From Dyella jiangningensis (GTDB taxonomy: Bacteria; Pseudomonadota; Gammaproteobacteria; Xanthomonadales; Rhodanobacteraceae): 64,000 nt of DNA. Position numbers and translations under genes: made by a program. The notes under the pieces are model-generated. The model worked only from the letters and a program-made list of their open reading frames with translations. It was not told the origin of the DNA and did no database searches. This document shows, piece by piece, positions 26,407 to 35,230 of this stretch. Within the stretch, counting starts at the first letter, position 1; every line of letters starts with the position of its first letter. The DNA is taken from the NCBI GenBank assembly GCA_000632805.1, contig CP007444.1, positions 4,328,772 through 4,392,771 on the forward strand, in the 5' to 3' direction.

Positions 26407-27490
26407 GCCCCGCTATTGTGGGAGCGCACCCTGTGCGCGACAGCCTTTTGCCACGGTCCTCACTCCCCGTCATCCCGGCGCAGGCCGGGAACCAGTAGCG
26501 TCAGTCTTTGGTTGTAATGATGTCGCGACCTGGCTCGCCTGCCGCAGGCTTCCGTCCTTCCGCCGAAGGCCGGGTCACTTTTCTTTGCTTGCTCAAAGAA
26601 AAGTAACCAAAAGAAAGAGCACCCCGCGTGGCGCTGTCCGGGCTGCGCCCAGCCAGTCCGTGAGGGGCGGCCGGGCTTTTCGACCGGGCTCCTGCCCGGA
26701 CGAAAAGTGCCCGACGTCCTGTCGGGCACCCCTGTGGGGCCTCATCGTCCACCCCTCACCGCCACACAGGGGTTGTTCGTAGGCTCGTGCCGCTTCGCGG
26801 CACATCGCGTCGCGGAGCTGATGGCCGCGCTCGCCCGTTGTGGGAGCGCACCCAGTACGCGACCGCGGACTTGCATGGTTGCCTCGGTCGGCGATTGCCG
26901 TAATGAGGTACGCCGTCACGCTGCGGTCGCGCACTGGGTGCGCTCCTACAGAGGTAGGCAAGGCTATCGCGAGCACCCGCCCCTCACCCCAGCCCTCTCC
27001 CCGGAGGGGAGAGGGAGAAAGTACGGTGCCTATGGATTCCCTCGCGACCCAACGAAGTTGCTTTAAGTCCTCTTCGCTATGGCGCGTTGCGGTGTAGGGG
27101 CGCCGTGTGAGGTAGTAACGAGCGTATCCCGGCTGGCCTCAGTCGACCGACGCTTCTATCCCACGTACTGCTATGAGCCTTGGCTCTGAGGCCATTTTCT
27201 TTGGGTTACTTTTCTTTTGGGCCAGCAAAAGAAAAGTGACTCGGCGGCCGGCAGGACGTCGAAACGCCCGCTGCGTAAGCGGCCCGTCGGCGGTATCGCA
27301 ACAGTCGAAGACGATCGCGACTGGATGACCAGCCTTTGGCTGTTGAAAAGCGACTCCAGCCTCCGCCGGGAAGGCGAGCGGTCAAGGCCGCAGCGAAAGG
27401 CTGTCGCGCACAAGGTGCGCTCCCACAGAACGACAGCAGCGTGAAGACCGGCGCGAAAGGCTGTCGCGCACAGGGTGCGCTCCCACAGAG
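26407..27490. repeat. composite intergenic repeat 2 (same order as composite 1)
   Basis: REP at 26418-26441, a GTCATCCCGGCGCAGGCCGGGA element at about 26467-26488, module A about 26522-26837, REP 26840-26863, inverted REP 26926-26949, a CCTCTCCCCGGAGGGGAGAGG hairpin near 26995-27016, module B about 27050-27385 (core hairpin about 27205-27240), then two inverted REPs at 27403-27426 and 27463-27486 exactly 60 bp apart. It follows the second RND gene as composite 1 follows the first, with sequence match running through the stop codons. Confidence 0.87.
27403..27486. repeat. two REPs in a 60-bp-period tandem array
   Basis: GCGAAAGGCTGTCGCGCACARGGTGCGC occurs twice at exactly 60 bp spacing, with related sequence between. 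It matches the three-unit array at 30924-31092. Confidence 0.8.
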
Positions 27491-27544
27491 GAGAATGCGT
27501 CGCGCGAGTCCCAGCCACAATCACCAAACGCAGCGCGCAACCAC

Positions 27545-28012
27545 CTAGTCCTTGGGACTCGTGCACGCCGCATACCTTTTCCCCTCCACCTGCACCACCT
27601 GACGCGCCCCCACACTCACACTCGCCGTGTAATGCTCCGGTGAATCGAAATCGACGCGCCCACGTGCCCCGGGCGCCGCGAGTCCAGGACAACTCAAGGT
27701 CCACGCCAACGCGGTGCTGCTCCGATGCTGGGTGCTGCGTTCGCACTGCGCATAGCCGGGCACCGGAAGGTCGGCGAATTCCACCCAGGGATCCGGCCCC
27801 TCGTCCACGCAGTGCCAATGTTCCTGCGGCACACCGGCACGGCCATGCTCGACCACGCGCGTGACGATCTTCCACAACCCAGGCATGGCCTGAAAATCGC
27901 CCGGATCGGCATGACCGGGCTCGCCGATCAGTGCTGCGGCGAGCAGCACCAGCAACGCAAGGGCACGCGCAATGGCGTGCCCGCGTGAGCCTGGCTGGCG
28001 AAACGATTGCAT
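27545..28012 (-). CDS. DUF3617 domain-containing exported protein
   Basis: 155 residues with a signal peptide (hydrophobic residues 15-32, G-H-A end). The mature part begins with M-P-G-L-W-K-I-V-T-R-V, typical of DUF3617 (glycine-leucine-tryptophan near the start), and contains cysteines at W-H-C-V-D-E, Q-C-E-R-S, L-S-C-P-G and A-A-C-T that could form two disulfides. Periplasmic proteins of this family are common in proteobacteria and have no known function. Its stop lies directly beside composite repeat 2. Confidence 0.8.
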   Translation of the reverse strand: MQSFRQPGSRGHAIARALALLVLLAAALIGEPGHADPGDFQAMPGLWKIVTRVVEHGRAGVPQEHWHCVDEGPDPWVEFADLPVPGYAQCERSTQHRSSTALAWTLSCPGLAAPGARGRVDFDSPEHYTASVSVGARQVVQVEGKRYAACTSPKD

Positions 28013-28036
28013 GGCGGCAACGCTCCCAATGACGGA

Positions 28037-28066
28037 AGACCCCGCCTGCCGGTGCAGGCGGGGTCT
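28037..28066 (-). terminator. hairpin terminator after the phosphoesterase gene
   Basis: Perfect 13-bp stem (AGACCCCGCCTGC with GCAGGCGGGGTCT) around a 4-nt loop, between the phosphoesterase stop and the DUF3617 start. The T-tract on the minus strand is short, so termination may be imperfect and the hairpin may also limit read-through. Confidence 0.65.
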
Positions 28067-28078
28067 GGACCTATTCCA

Positions 28079-30118
28079 TCAGTCCTGTGTTTCAGTCGCT
28101 GCTACGTAACCGTGACCATGGCGATCGAAGTCGAACATGTTCATCAAGTTGCCGATGGCCGGCGCATTGAGCGGAACGTAAGGATTGTTCGGCAGGGCGA
28201 CCGGATTCGGCAGGTTGTCGCGGCTGCGGTTGGAGATGGTTTCGTGCAGACCCCAGTTCGCTTCCACGAATTTGTCGAAGGAGACATGGTCGTAGTACGT
28301 GTGCACCACGCGACCGCCTTCGGAGAAGCGCGACACGACCAGCAGCGGGATGCGCGTGCCGTCGCCGAAGAAGTCGACCGGCTGGATGTAACCGGAGTCG
28401 TAGTAGCCACCGCCCTCATCGAAGGTGACCATGATGACGGTGTCGTCCCACACCTTCGGGTTGGCCTTGGCCATCTCCACGATCTTCTTCACGTAGCCTT
28501 CGAACAGATCCAGCTTGGACGAAGCCGGATGGCCATCCAGGATGCCGTCGGGCTTGGCGATCGAGACTGCGGGCAGGGTGTCGTTCTGGATGTCGTTGTA
28601 GAGGTCGTTGATGTCCTGGTTGTTCGCGCGCAGCTTCGGATCGGTCATGACCTGCGTGGAATAGAGGAACGGGTTGCAGATGTTGCAGAACGTGCCGGCT
28701 TCGCCGTTCTCCTTGCCGCCCGCCCAGCCTTCGCCGTAGTACTTCCAGGTGACGTGGTGGCGCGTGAGCAGCAATGCGAGGTTGTCCTGGCGCGTCGGCG
28801 GCATGGTGAACTGGTCGGCGCCCAGCGGTGCGGGCGTGCCGTCACCCAGATAGCCCGGGTTGTAGTTGTTCACGAGGTAGTAGGCGTTGCGCTTGCAATC
28901 CGTGCCGTGGAACGTGCGATACGGCAGCGACTTCAGATAGTCCTTTACCGCCGCCACGCCCGGCTGCGAATCGTCGGCGCAATTGACGTAGGAACCGCCG
29001 CTGTAGCCGTCCTGCACATACCAGTTGTTGGTGCCGGCCTGCGCATCCGGATTCTCGATCTGGTTGCTCGGCGGCGTGGCCGGATTGCCATTGGCGTCGG
29101 CGTAGTAAACGAGATCGCCGAAACCCAGCATGATGTGGTTGGCGCCCGTGCCGCCCATCACCGACTGGTGGAAGTTGTCGCTGAGCGCGTACGTGCGCGC
29201 CAGCTCGGCGAAGTAGGGCGCGTCGCCCTGCGCCATGTTGAGGAACTGCATTGCGGTGGAACCTTCGCCAGTGGTCTGCTCGGTGAAGTTCGCCGGCAGC
29301 GGCTTGCCGTTGCTGCCCGCGCCGATGGTGGTTTCCACCCACGGGAAGAGGTCGTTGCGGCAACCGCTGGGGTTCTTCGCGGTGGCGGCGTGCACGTCGC
29401 AGTCGAGCTGCTGCCACATCTGGAAGAAGCGGTGCACCGGGCTGTTGGCATAGTCGTCGTAGTTGAGCGAGGCATGCATGTCGACTGGTGCGTTTGCCAG
29501 CAGCGGGGGAAAGCGCGTATCGATCACCTTGTTGGGCAGTCCGGTGCCGCCGTTGGCGAGCTCGCTGTAGGCGTCATCGGGAAGCGCCGGTTCCACCGCC
29601 TGCGCCTGCGCCGCGGAAGAGAACGGCGCCTGCGTCGGCGCACCGCCCGTGTTCATCGCCGGCAAGGTCATGTAGGCCGTGGTGTGCTTGGGCGCAAGCG
29701 CGAACTTGCCCGTGCTGCTTGCCTGCCACTGCTGCGCGGCGGCCACGTTCGGGCCGGGCGTGCCATCCGCGTTGACGATGCCTTCGGAGAGCAGGTTGTG
29801 CACGCTCTGGCCCTTGGGCGGCATATATGTGGCATAGACGTGATCGAACGTGCGGTTCTCGCCGATCAGCAGGATGACGTGCTTGATCGGCGTGGTGGTG
29901 CGATTGCTGCGGTCGTCGCCATTGCCCGGCTTGTGCAGCACGGTGATGCCGCCGGGCAGACCCGCACGGTTACCCGTGGCGGCCGCCGGTACCTTGTCTC
30001 GGAAGTTGGCGTCCTGATCCGTGTTGCTGGTCTGTGCGCTGACGACACCGGCGAGGCCGGCGGCGAGAGTGCCGATAAGAAACGGCAAGTACCGCTTGCG
30101 GACATGCGTCATGAACAT
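28079..30118 (-). CDS. secreted phosphoesterase (acid phosphatase AcpA / phospholipase C superfamily)
   Basis: 679 residues from the ATG at 30118, chosen because CAGGAG lies nine bases upstream and it begins a signal peptide (R-K-R-Y-L-P-F-L-I-G-T-L-A-A-G, ending V-S-A-Q). The phosphoesterase domain starts with I-K-H-V-I-L-L-I-G-E-N-R-T-F-D-H-V-Y-A-T-Y (about residues 75-95), the conserved metal-binding opening of the family, and has F-D-E-G-G-G-Y-Y-D near 570 as the second metal site. The signal is Sec-like rather than Tat. Members release phosphate from phosphoesters or phospholipids; which applies here cannot be read from sequence. Monocistronic. Confidence 0.9.
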   Translation of the reverse strand: MFMTHVRKRYLPFLIGTLAAGLAGVVSAQTSNTDQDANFRDKVPAAATGNRAGLPGGITVLHKPGNGDDRSNRTTTPIKHVILLIGENRTFDHVYATYMPPKGQSVHNLLSEGIVNADGTPGPNVAAAQQWQASSTGKFALAPKHTTAYMTLPAMNTGGAPTQAPFSSAAQAQAVEPALPDDAYSELANGGTGLPNKVIDTRFPPLLANAPVDMHASLNYDDYANSPVHRFFQMWQQLDCDVHAATAKNPSGCRNDLFPWVETTIGAGSNGKPLPANFTEQTTGEGSTAMQFLNMAQGDAPYFAELARTYALSDNFHQSVMGGTGANHIMLGFGDLVYYADANGNPATPPSNQIENPDAQAGTNNWYVQDGYSGGSYVNCADDSQPGVAAVKDYLKSLPYRTFHGTDCKRNAYYLVNNYNPGYLGDGTPAPLGADQFTMPPTRQDNLALLLTRHHVTWKYYGEGWAGGKENGEAGTFCNICNPFLYSTQVMTDPKLRANNQDINDLYNDIQNDTLPAVSIAKPDGILDGHPASSKLDLFEGYVKKIVEMAKANPKVWDDTVIMVTFDEGGGYYDSGYIQPVDFFGDGTRIPLLVVSRFSEGGRVVHTYYDHVSFDKFVEANWGLHETISNRSRDNLPNPVALPNNPYVPLNAPAIGNLMNMFDFDRHGHGYVAATETQD

Positions 30119-31109
30119 GACTTCGATCTCCTGCAGTCGCCCTAGTAGGACTGCGCGAGTGATCCCCCTGCTACAGCCGCCGCACGCAACGTGGCGCACG
30201 CCGGCCGGCCGGGAGTCTGGTCCGCATGCATGACGATGCCTTGGCACTTCTGCGACAGGCATGGCGCCGAAGATGACAGTGCGGAGACGTCGAAAGAGCT
30301 TGCGTCCGTGCGTCTGTGTGGAGATGTGATGGCAGCGAGATGCGCGATGCGCGCCAAAGACGACGCGGCGAATTTGCGGCAAGAAATTGCTGCTTTGCGC
30401 ATGTGCGCGGACAGCGAAAAGCGTGCGGTTGGGGACGCTTACTTTCGCGCACTGGGTGCGCTCCTATAGAGGTAGGTGGTGCTGTCGCGAGCACCCGCCC
30501 CTCACCACCGTAAAGGTGGCAATGACCCAACCCTCTCCCTGGAAGGGAGAGGGAGAAGGCGCGCGGCATTCGTGAACTTCCTCGCCGCGCAACGAAGCTG
30601 CTTTAAGTCCTCTTCGCCACGGCGCGTTGCGGTGTAGCGGCTCCGTTCGAGGTAGTAACGAGCGCATCAAAGCTGGCCTCAGTCGACCGACGCTGCTATC
30701 CCACGTACTGCTATGAGCCTCGGCTCTTAAAGGCCGTTTTCTTTGGGTTACTTTTCTTTTGGGCCAGCAAAAGAAAAGTGACTCGAGCTCCGGCAGGAGA
30801 TCGAAACGCCCGCTGCGTAAGCGGCCCGTTGGCGGTATCGCAACACTCGAAGACGACCGCGACGGGATGACCAGCCTTCGGCTGTTACAAAAGCACCTCC
30901 AGCCTGCACCGGGATGACGAAAAGTGAAGACCGAGGCGAAGTGCTGTCGCGCATAGGGTGCGCTCCCACAGACAAGCGACGGCGTGTGGACCGAGGCGAA
31001 GGGCTGTCGCGCACAGGGTGCGCTCCCACAGATGAGCGGCGGCGTGTGGACCGAGGCGAGAGGCTGTCGCGCACAGGGTGCGCTCCTACAAGGGAAACGG
31101 CACGCGGCA
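30119..31109. repeat. composite intergenic repeat 3 (REP + module B + three-unit REP array), no module A
   Basis: Left ~320 bp (30119-30440) is unique sequence upstream of the phosphoesterase and should carry its promoter. Then: degenerate inverted REP 30444-30467, a CCCTCTCCCTGGAAGGGAGAGGG hairpin at about 30531-30553, module B about 30590-30920, and inverted REPs at 30946-30969, 31006-31029 and 31066-31089. Module A is absent, showing that A and B can occur separately. The array ends about 20 bp from the multicopper oxidase stop codon. Confidence 0.85.
30924..31092. repeat. three-unit 60-bp tandem repeat, one REP per unit
   Basis: Units of exactly 60 bp: GACCGAGGCGAAG, then GCTGTCGCGCACAGGGTGCGCTCCCACAG (the inverted REP, partly shown), then about 15 bp of linker. 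Units two and three differ at few positions and unit one slightly more. The same 60-bp step is seen with two units at 27403-27486. Confidence 0.85.
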
Positions 31110-32765
31110 TTACGCAGGCAACAACTGAAACGGCCTCATCATTTCGTTGTCCTCATGCTCCAGCATGTGGCAATGCCATACATACCGCCCTGGTTCCCCC
31201 TCGAACCTCGCGATGATCCGCGTGACAAACCCCGGATCCGCCCGCACCGTATCCTTCCACCCCATCTCATGCGCCGGCGGCGGCTGCGCAGGCCCCGTGT
31301 ACTTCAGCGTCTTCGACGCGTTCCACGTGAACAGATCGAATGGCCGCCGCTCCAATACCTGGAAGCGCACAAGGTGCAGATGGATGGGATGCACATCGCC
31401 GGTGAGGTTCACCAGGCTCCAGATTTCCACGGTGTTCTGGCGTGGATCTTCCGTGATCGGCGCCGACCAGTGCTTGCCACCAAGCATCATCATCATGGGA
31501 TTGCCGCCTGCGTCGTCCTGTTCGCCAAGCGTGAGCACGCGGTCGCGCACCGCGCTAGCCGGCGCGATGCGCTCGACGTCGCGCAGTCTCGATGGCAGCG
31601 CTGCCGTGTCGCGCCGACCGCGGTCACGCACGCGGAACTCCATGATCGCTTCAGACTGCTGGCGCAGTTGCACGCTCTTTCCATCCAGGCCGGCGAAATC
31701 CACCACCACGTCGGCGCGCTCGGCCGGATAGAGTTCCACGCGCTGTCGAGGCACCGGTGCGCTCAACAAGCCCTGGTCGCTGGCAATCTGCTGGAACGGC
31801 TGGCCGGTCGATAACGCGAGCATGTAATGGCGCGTGTTCGCCGCATTGATGAGTCGCAGCCGGTAGCGCCGTGGTTCCACCTCGAGGAACGGATACAGCT
31901 TGCCGTTGCACAGGATCGCGTTGCCCTGGCATTCGGACACCCACGGCGCCTGCGGATCATCGGACACCGGGTAGTAGAGCTGCCCATCCTTCGCGATCAG
32001 GCGGTCGCACAGGATCAGCGGCAGGTCGTTTTCGCCCGACGGCAGGCCCAGCGCCGCCTCTGCGTCATCGCGCACAAGGTATGCACCCAGCAATCCGGCA
32101 TAGATGTTCAGGCGTGTGATGCCCATCGCGTGGTCGTGGTACCACAGCGTCGCCGCATCCTGGCCGTTCGGGTAGTAAGACAGCGCGGAGTGGCCCGGCG
32201 CGAACCATGCCTCGGGATAGCCGTCGCTCTCTGCCGGCGTACGCGCGCCGTGCACGTGGGCGACGGTGCGCACTTCCGGCTTGCTGCGCTCGGCGCCGTG
32301 GATGTTGTGGTCGATCGGCAGGAAGTGTTTTTCCGGCAACGCATTGACCCATTCCACCAGCAAGGGTTCGCCGCGACGCGCCTGCAGCGTGGGGCCGGGG
32401 AAGGTTCCGGCGTAGCCCCATAACGGCGTCGGTGGCAGGTCGCGATGCAGCGTGGCGCGGAACGCACGCATCTCCATGCGGTAATACGGCAGCGACTGTC
32501 CCGGGTACGCCGGATGGGCGCGTCGAGCGGTCGGTTTCATCACGGCCGGAATCGGCAGCGGATCGACGAAACGGGCCAGCGTCACCGGGTTCACCAACGG
32601 GACGTTTGGCGCGGCGAGCTGGGGCATGGCCATGCCAGCCATGCCTTCGTCCGGTCGAGCCGGAGCGGACCAGGCCATCAGCCCCATGTCCGCCGCCGCG
32701 GCCACGCCCGTCATGTCCATCAGGCCGCGCAGGAACTGGCGGCGCGCAAGGTTCACGCGTGTCAT
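31110..32765 (-). CDS. multicopper oxidase (CotA-like laccase / bilirubin-oxidase type), Tat signal
   Basis: 551 residues. N-terminal A-R-R-Q-F-L-R-G fits a twin-arginine signal. All four copper-binding clusters are visible: H-V-H-G near 170, W-Y-H-D-H-A-M-G near 211, H-P-I-H-L-H-L near 460 and H-C-H-M-L-E-H-E-D-N-E-M-M near the end, the last with the T1 cysteine-histidine-methionine arrangement. S-D-G-Y-P-E-A-W-F resembles CotA. Two methionine-rich spots (M-A-G-M-A-M near 42; N-P-M-M-M-M near 425) may touch copper. Oxidises phenols, bilirubin-like compounds or metal ions with O2. It ends next to a REP array and lies 50 bp after the MATE pump stop. Confidence 0.92.
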   Translation of the reverse strand: MTRVNLARRQFLRGLMDMTGVAAAADMGLMAWSAPARPDEGMAGMAMPQLAAPNVPLVNPVTLARFVDPLPIPAVMKPTARRAHPAYPGQSLPYYRMEMRAFRATLHRDLPPTPLWGYAGTFPGPTLQARRGEPLLVEWVNALPEKHFLPIDHNIHGAERSKPEVRTVAHVHGARTPAESDGYPEAWFAPGHSALSYYPNGQDAATLWYHDHAMGITRLNIYAGLLGAYLVRDDAEAALGLPSGENDLPLILCDRLIAKDGQLYYPVSDDPQAPWVSECQGNAILCNGKLYPFLEVEPRRYRLRLINAANTRHYMLALSTGQPFQQIASDQGLLSAPVPRQRVELYPAERADVVVDFAGLDGKSVQLRQQSEAIMEFRVRDRGRRDTAALPSRLRDVERIAPASAVRDRVLTLGEQDDAGGNPMMMMLGGKHWSAPITEDPRQNTVEIWSLVNLTGDVHPIHLHLVRFQVLERRPFDLFTWNASKTLKYTGPAQPPPAHEMGWKDTVRADPGFVTRIIARFEGEPGRYVWHCHMLEHEDNEMMRPFQLLPA

Positions 32766-32815
32766 CCGGCCACGCTAGGCGGTGCGGATGACAGCGGCGT
32801 GGCAGTGCGGGTGAC

Positions 32816-34279
32816 TCAATCTGCCGAAGCGGGCACGCCCTGGCCGGTGGTCGGTGCCTGCTGCCCGGCGGCGACCGCCTTTTCCTCGGGCGCTTCGATG
32901 GGTTTGGACAACATGTGCGCGCGACGCCAGCCGCCCCACTTGTAATAGCCCATCGCCATCAGCATCGAGGCGAGCGAACCCAGCGGGAAGCTCCACCAGA
33001 TCGAGTCGACGCCGAGCGACGGCGCAAGTGCGAGCGCGAACGGCGGGCGGATCAGCCACATCGAGATGAACAGGATGACCAGCGGCGGCATCACCGCGCC
33101 AGTGGAGCGCACCACGCCAAACAGCACGAAGGTGACGCCGAAGAACATGAACGACCACACCGCGATGCCGTTGAGGTGCTGTGCCAGCGTCAACGCCTCG
33201 GCATCGTTGGGCAGGAACAGGTTCAGTGCGGAATGGTTGAACACGTAGATCAGCGCGATCAGGGCGCCGCTGAGCAGGAAGTTGTACAGCACGCCCACGC
33301 GGGTGATGCGGCTGACGCGATCCCACAGGCGCGCGCCCACGTTCTGCGCGGCCATCGAGGACACCGCCGCGCCGATCGCCATCGCGGGCATCTGCACGTA
33401 GGTCCACAGCTGGGTCGCGGCGCCGTATGCGGCGGTGGTCTTGGAGCCGTAGCCGTTGACCATGTGGATCATGATCATCGCGGAGGTCGAGATCACGATC
33501 ATCTGCAGCCCCATCGGCAGCCCCTTGAACACCAGGGCACGCAGGATCTCCCTGTTCGGCTTGAGGAAACCCAACTCCGCGCGCGTAAGGCGCAGGAAGT
33601 GCTTGCGCGCATACAGCGTGGAAAGCAGCGCGATCAGCGCCACCGTCTGCGCGATCAGCGTCGAAGTGGCCGAACCGGCGATGCCCAGCTTGGGGAACGG
33701 CCCCACGCCGAAGATCAGCAGCGGGTTGAGGATGATGTCCATCACCACCGACAACGCCATGAAGACGAACGGCGTGCGCGAATCACCCGCGCCGCGCAGG
33801 GTCATCATCAGGAAGTTGTAGAAGTACATCGACGGCACGGCCACGAAGATGATGCGCAGGTAAGGCACCGCGAAGGCCTGCGCGTCGGGCGGCGTGTTGA
33901 GCGCAGCCAGCATCCACGGCGTGGCGGCATAACCGCCGATGGCGACCAAGACCGATACCGACACGAAGAAGGTCACGCCGGTACCGACCACGCGCTTGGC
34001 TTCCAGCATGTTGCGCGCGCCCAGGCTCTGGCCGATCAGGATGGTGCAGGCCATGCTCAGCCCGAACACCGCGCCCAGCAGCAAAAACAGGATCAGGTTG
34101 GCGTTGCTCACCGCGGTGAGCGCCGCTTCGCCGAGGTAGTGGCCGATCCACATGGCGTTGACCGAACCGTTGAGCGACTGCAGCACGGTGCTGCCCAGGA
34201 TGGGCAGCGCGAACGTCAGGAGCGTGCGGGCGATCGGGCCTTCGGTGAGCAGGGGTTGCCTGGCGGCAAGGGATGACAT
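32816..34279 (-). CDS. MATE family multidrug efflux transporter
   Basis: 487 residues, about twelve membrane helices in two similar halves. The N-terminus has G-P-I-A-R-T-L-L-T-F-A-L-P-I-L, the common MATE opening, followed by D/N-type V-N-A-M-W-I-G-H-Y-L-G in TM1-2 and L-I-G-Q-S-L-G-A-R-N near residue 83; the second half repeats A-A-Q-N-V-G-A-R-L. Exports cationic drugs using Na+ or H+. The soluble C-terminal tail (about 25 residues) is proline- and alanine-rich. It lies between the DUF2239 gene and the multicopper oxidase on the same strand with short gaps, so all three may be co-transcribed. Confidence 0.92.
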   Translation of the reverse strand: MSSLAARQPLLTEGPIARTLLTFALPILGSTVLQSLNGSVNAMWIGHYLGEAALTAVSNANLILFLLLGAVFGLSMACTILIGQSLGARNMLEAKRVVGTGVTFFVSVSVLVAIGGYAATPWMLAALNTPPDAQAFAVPYLRIIFVAVPSMYFYNFLMMTLRGAGDSRTPFVFMALSVVMDIILNPLLIFGVGPFPKLGIAGSATSTLIAQTVALIALLSTLYARKHFLRLTRAELGFLKPNREILRALVFKGLPMGLQMIVISTSAMIMIHMVNGYGSKTTAAYGAATQLWTYVQMPAMAIGAAVSSMAAQNVGARLWDRVSRITRVGVLYNFLLSGALIALIYVFNHSALNLFLPNDAEALTLAQHLNGIAVWSFMFFGVTFVLFGVVRSTGAVMPPLVILFISMWLIRPPFALALAPSLGVDSIWWSFPLGSLASMLMAMGYYKWGGWRRAHMLSKPIEAPEEKAVAAGQQAPTTGQGVPASAD

Positions 34280-34327
34280 CGAGTGTTTAGTCCGCAGTGG
34301 TGAAATTGAACATGCCGCCGTCGCGCA

Positions 34328-34924
34328 TCATGCATCGACCGGCGCATCATCCCAGGCCCGGCTGGCCAGATGCCGCACATGCTCGCGCACATCCGCGGGC
34401 CATGTATCCGTCAGCTCGCTGAAGCGTTCGCGTTCCTTGCGCCAGAACGCGCGCGTCGCCTCTTCGTAGAGGGGCAGATCGCCCGCCATGGCGAGCATGA
34501 AACGATCCAGCACTTCGCCCGCCTGGCGATGACGGTCGCGCCCGTCATTGGCCCGGCGCGCTTCCTCCACCAGGCGCCGCAGTGTCGCCGATGCGCCGCC
34601 GGATTGCTCGGAGAGCCAGTCCCAGTGCCGGGGCAGCAGGGTGACCTCGCGCGCGACCACACCCAGCTTGGGGCGACCCGGACCACGCGCCACCGGTGCT
34701 TCGGCCCCCTCGGTCGCCGGCAGACGCGCGACCACCTCGGCGTCGCTGCCGCGGAAGTCCACGTCGACCTGGCGGCCGGTGCCATTGTCGAAAATGAGCA
34801 CGGGGCCGCCCGCCCCGCGATCGACCGCGTGCTTGGCCGCCAGCGCCACCTTGGCGAGGCTGCCGGAAGCGATCCGACGGTGGCCATCAAAGGCGATGCA
34901 AGCCTGCTCGTTCTTCTGAGCCAT
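34328..34924 (-). CDS. DUF2239 family protein
   Basis: 198 residues, cytoplasmic, opening with C-I-A-F-D-G-H-R-R-I-A-S-G as DUF2239 members do. A central basic segment (R-G-P-G-R-P-K-L-G-V-V-A-R-E-V-T-L-L-P-R-H-W) is followed by a helical C-terminal half with W-R-K-E-R-E-R-F. The G-R-P-K-like patch followed by P-R-H-W-D-W-L resembles small nucleic-acid-associated proteins, but the function is unknown. An inverted repeat (ACCCGG / CCGGGT, about 22 bp apart) lies just upstream of the start at about 34930-34965. Confidence 0.8.
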   Translation of the reverse strand: MAQKNEQACIAFDGHRRIASGSLAKVALAAKHAVDRGAGGPVLIFDNGTGRQVDVDFRGSDAEVVARLPATEGAEAPVARGPGRPKLGVVAREVTLLPRHWDWLSEQSGGASATLRRLVEEARRANDGRDRHRQAGEVLDRFMLAMAGDLPLYEEATRAFWRKERERFSELTDTWPADVREHVRHLASRAWDDAPVDA

Positions 34925-35230
34925 GTTATTACCCGGATGAAAGTGAGTGAATAATGCCCGGGTTAAAAAGCGCCGTCAACAAGCGCCTGACCTTAGCTCC
35001 CTCGAAAGGCCACGACCGGGTTCTCGAATCCTTACCCCGCTTTCCGCGCTGATTTCACGACGGTTGAGACATCGTGAGCTCAACAAGAAGCTGGGGTTGC
35101 CGCCTCGAGTACTGCCTGACGCAACACAGTGTTGCGTCTATCCGACCTATTTCTAGTACCCGTCGGTGCAGTAAGTTAATAAACTATGCGGTGCATTAAA
35201 ACCCCCTCCCCACGTCAAAAAGAAGAGCAC
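34925..35230. other. 306-bp divergent intergenic region between DUF2239 gene and PagL-like gene
   Basis: AT-richer than its surroundings near the pagL-like start (TAAGTTAATAAACTATG at 35172-35188), which could be its -10 region. On the other side, inverted ACCCGG/CCGGGT arms flank the start of the DUF2239 gene. Divergent promoters are expected; no hexamer pair is clear enough to call. Confidence 0.45.

Noticed and set aside
21970..27490. Insertion sequence or transposase gene within the repeats
   Set aside because: No DDE or tyrosine transposase motif was found in any frame; no REP-associated transposase (RAYT) is in the window.
28007..30145. 712-codon plus-strand open frame opposite the phosphoesterase
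   Set aside because: Third-position GC bias produces long antisense frames in this genome; the translation is low-complexity and the minus-strand gene has clear family motifs.
30924..31092. CRISPR-like array
   Set aside because: Repeats are palindromic REPs and the linkers between them are similar to each other, not unique spacers; no cas genes.
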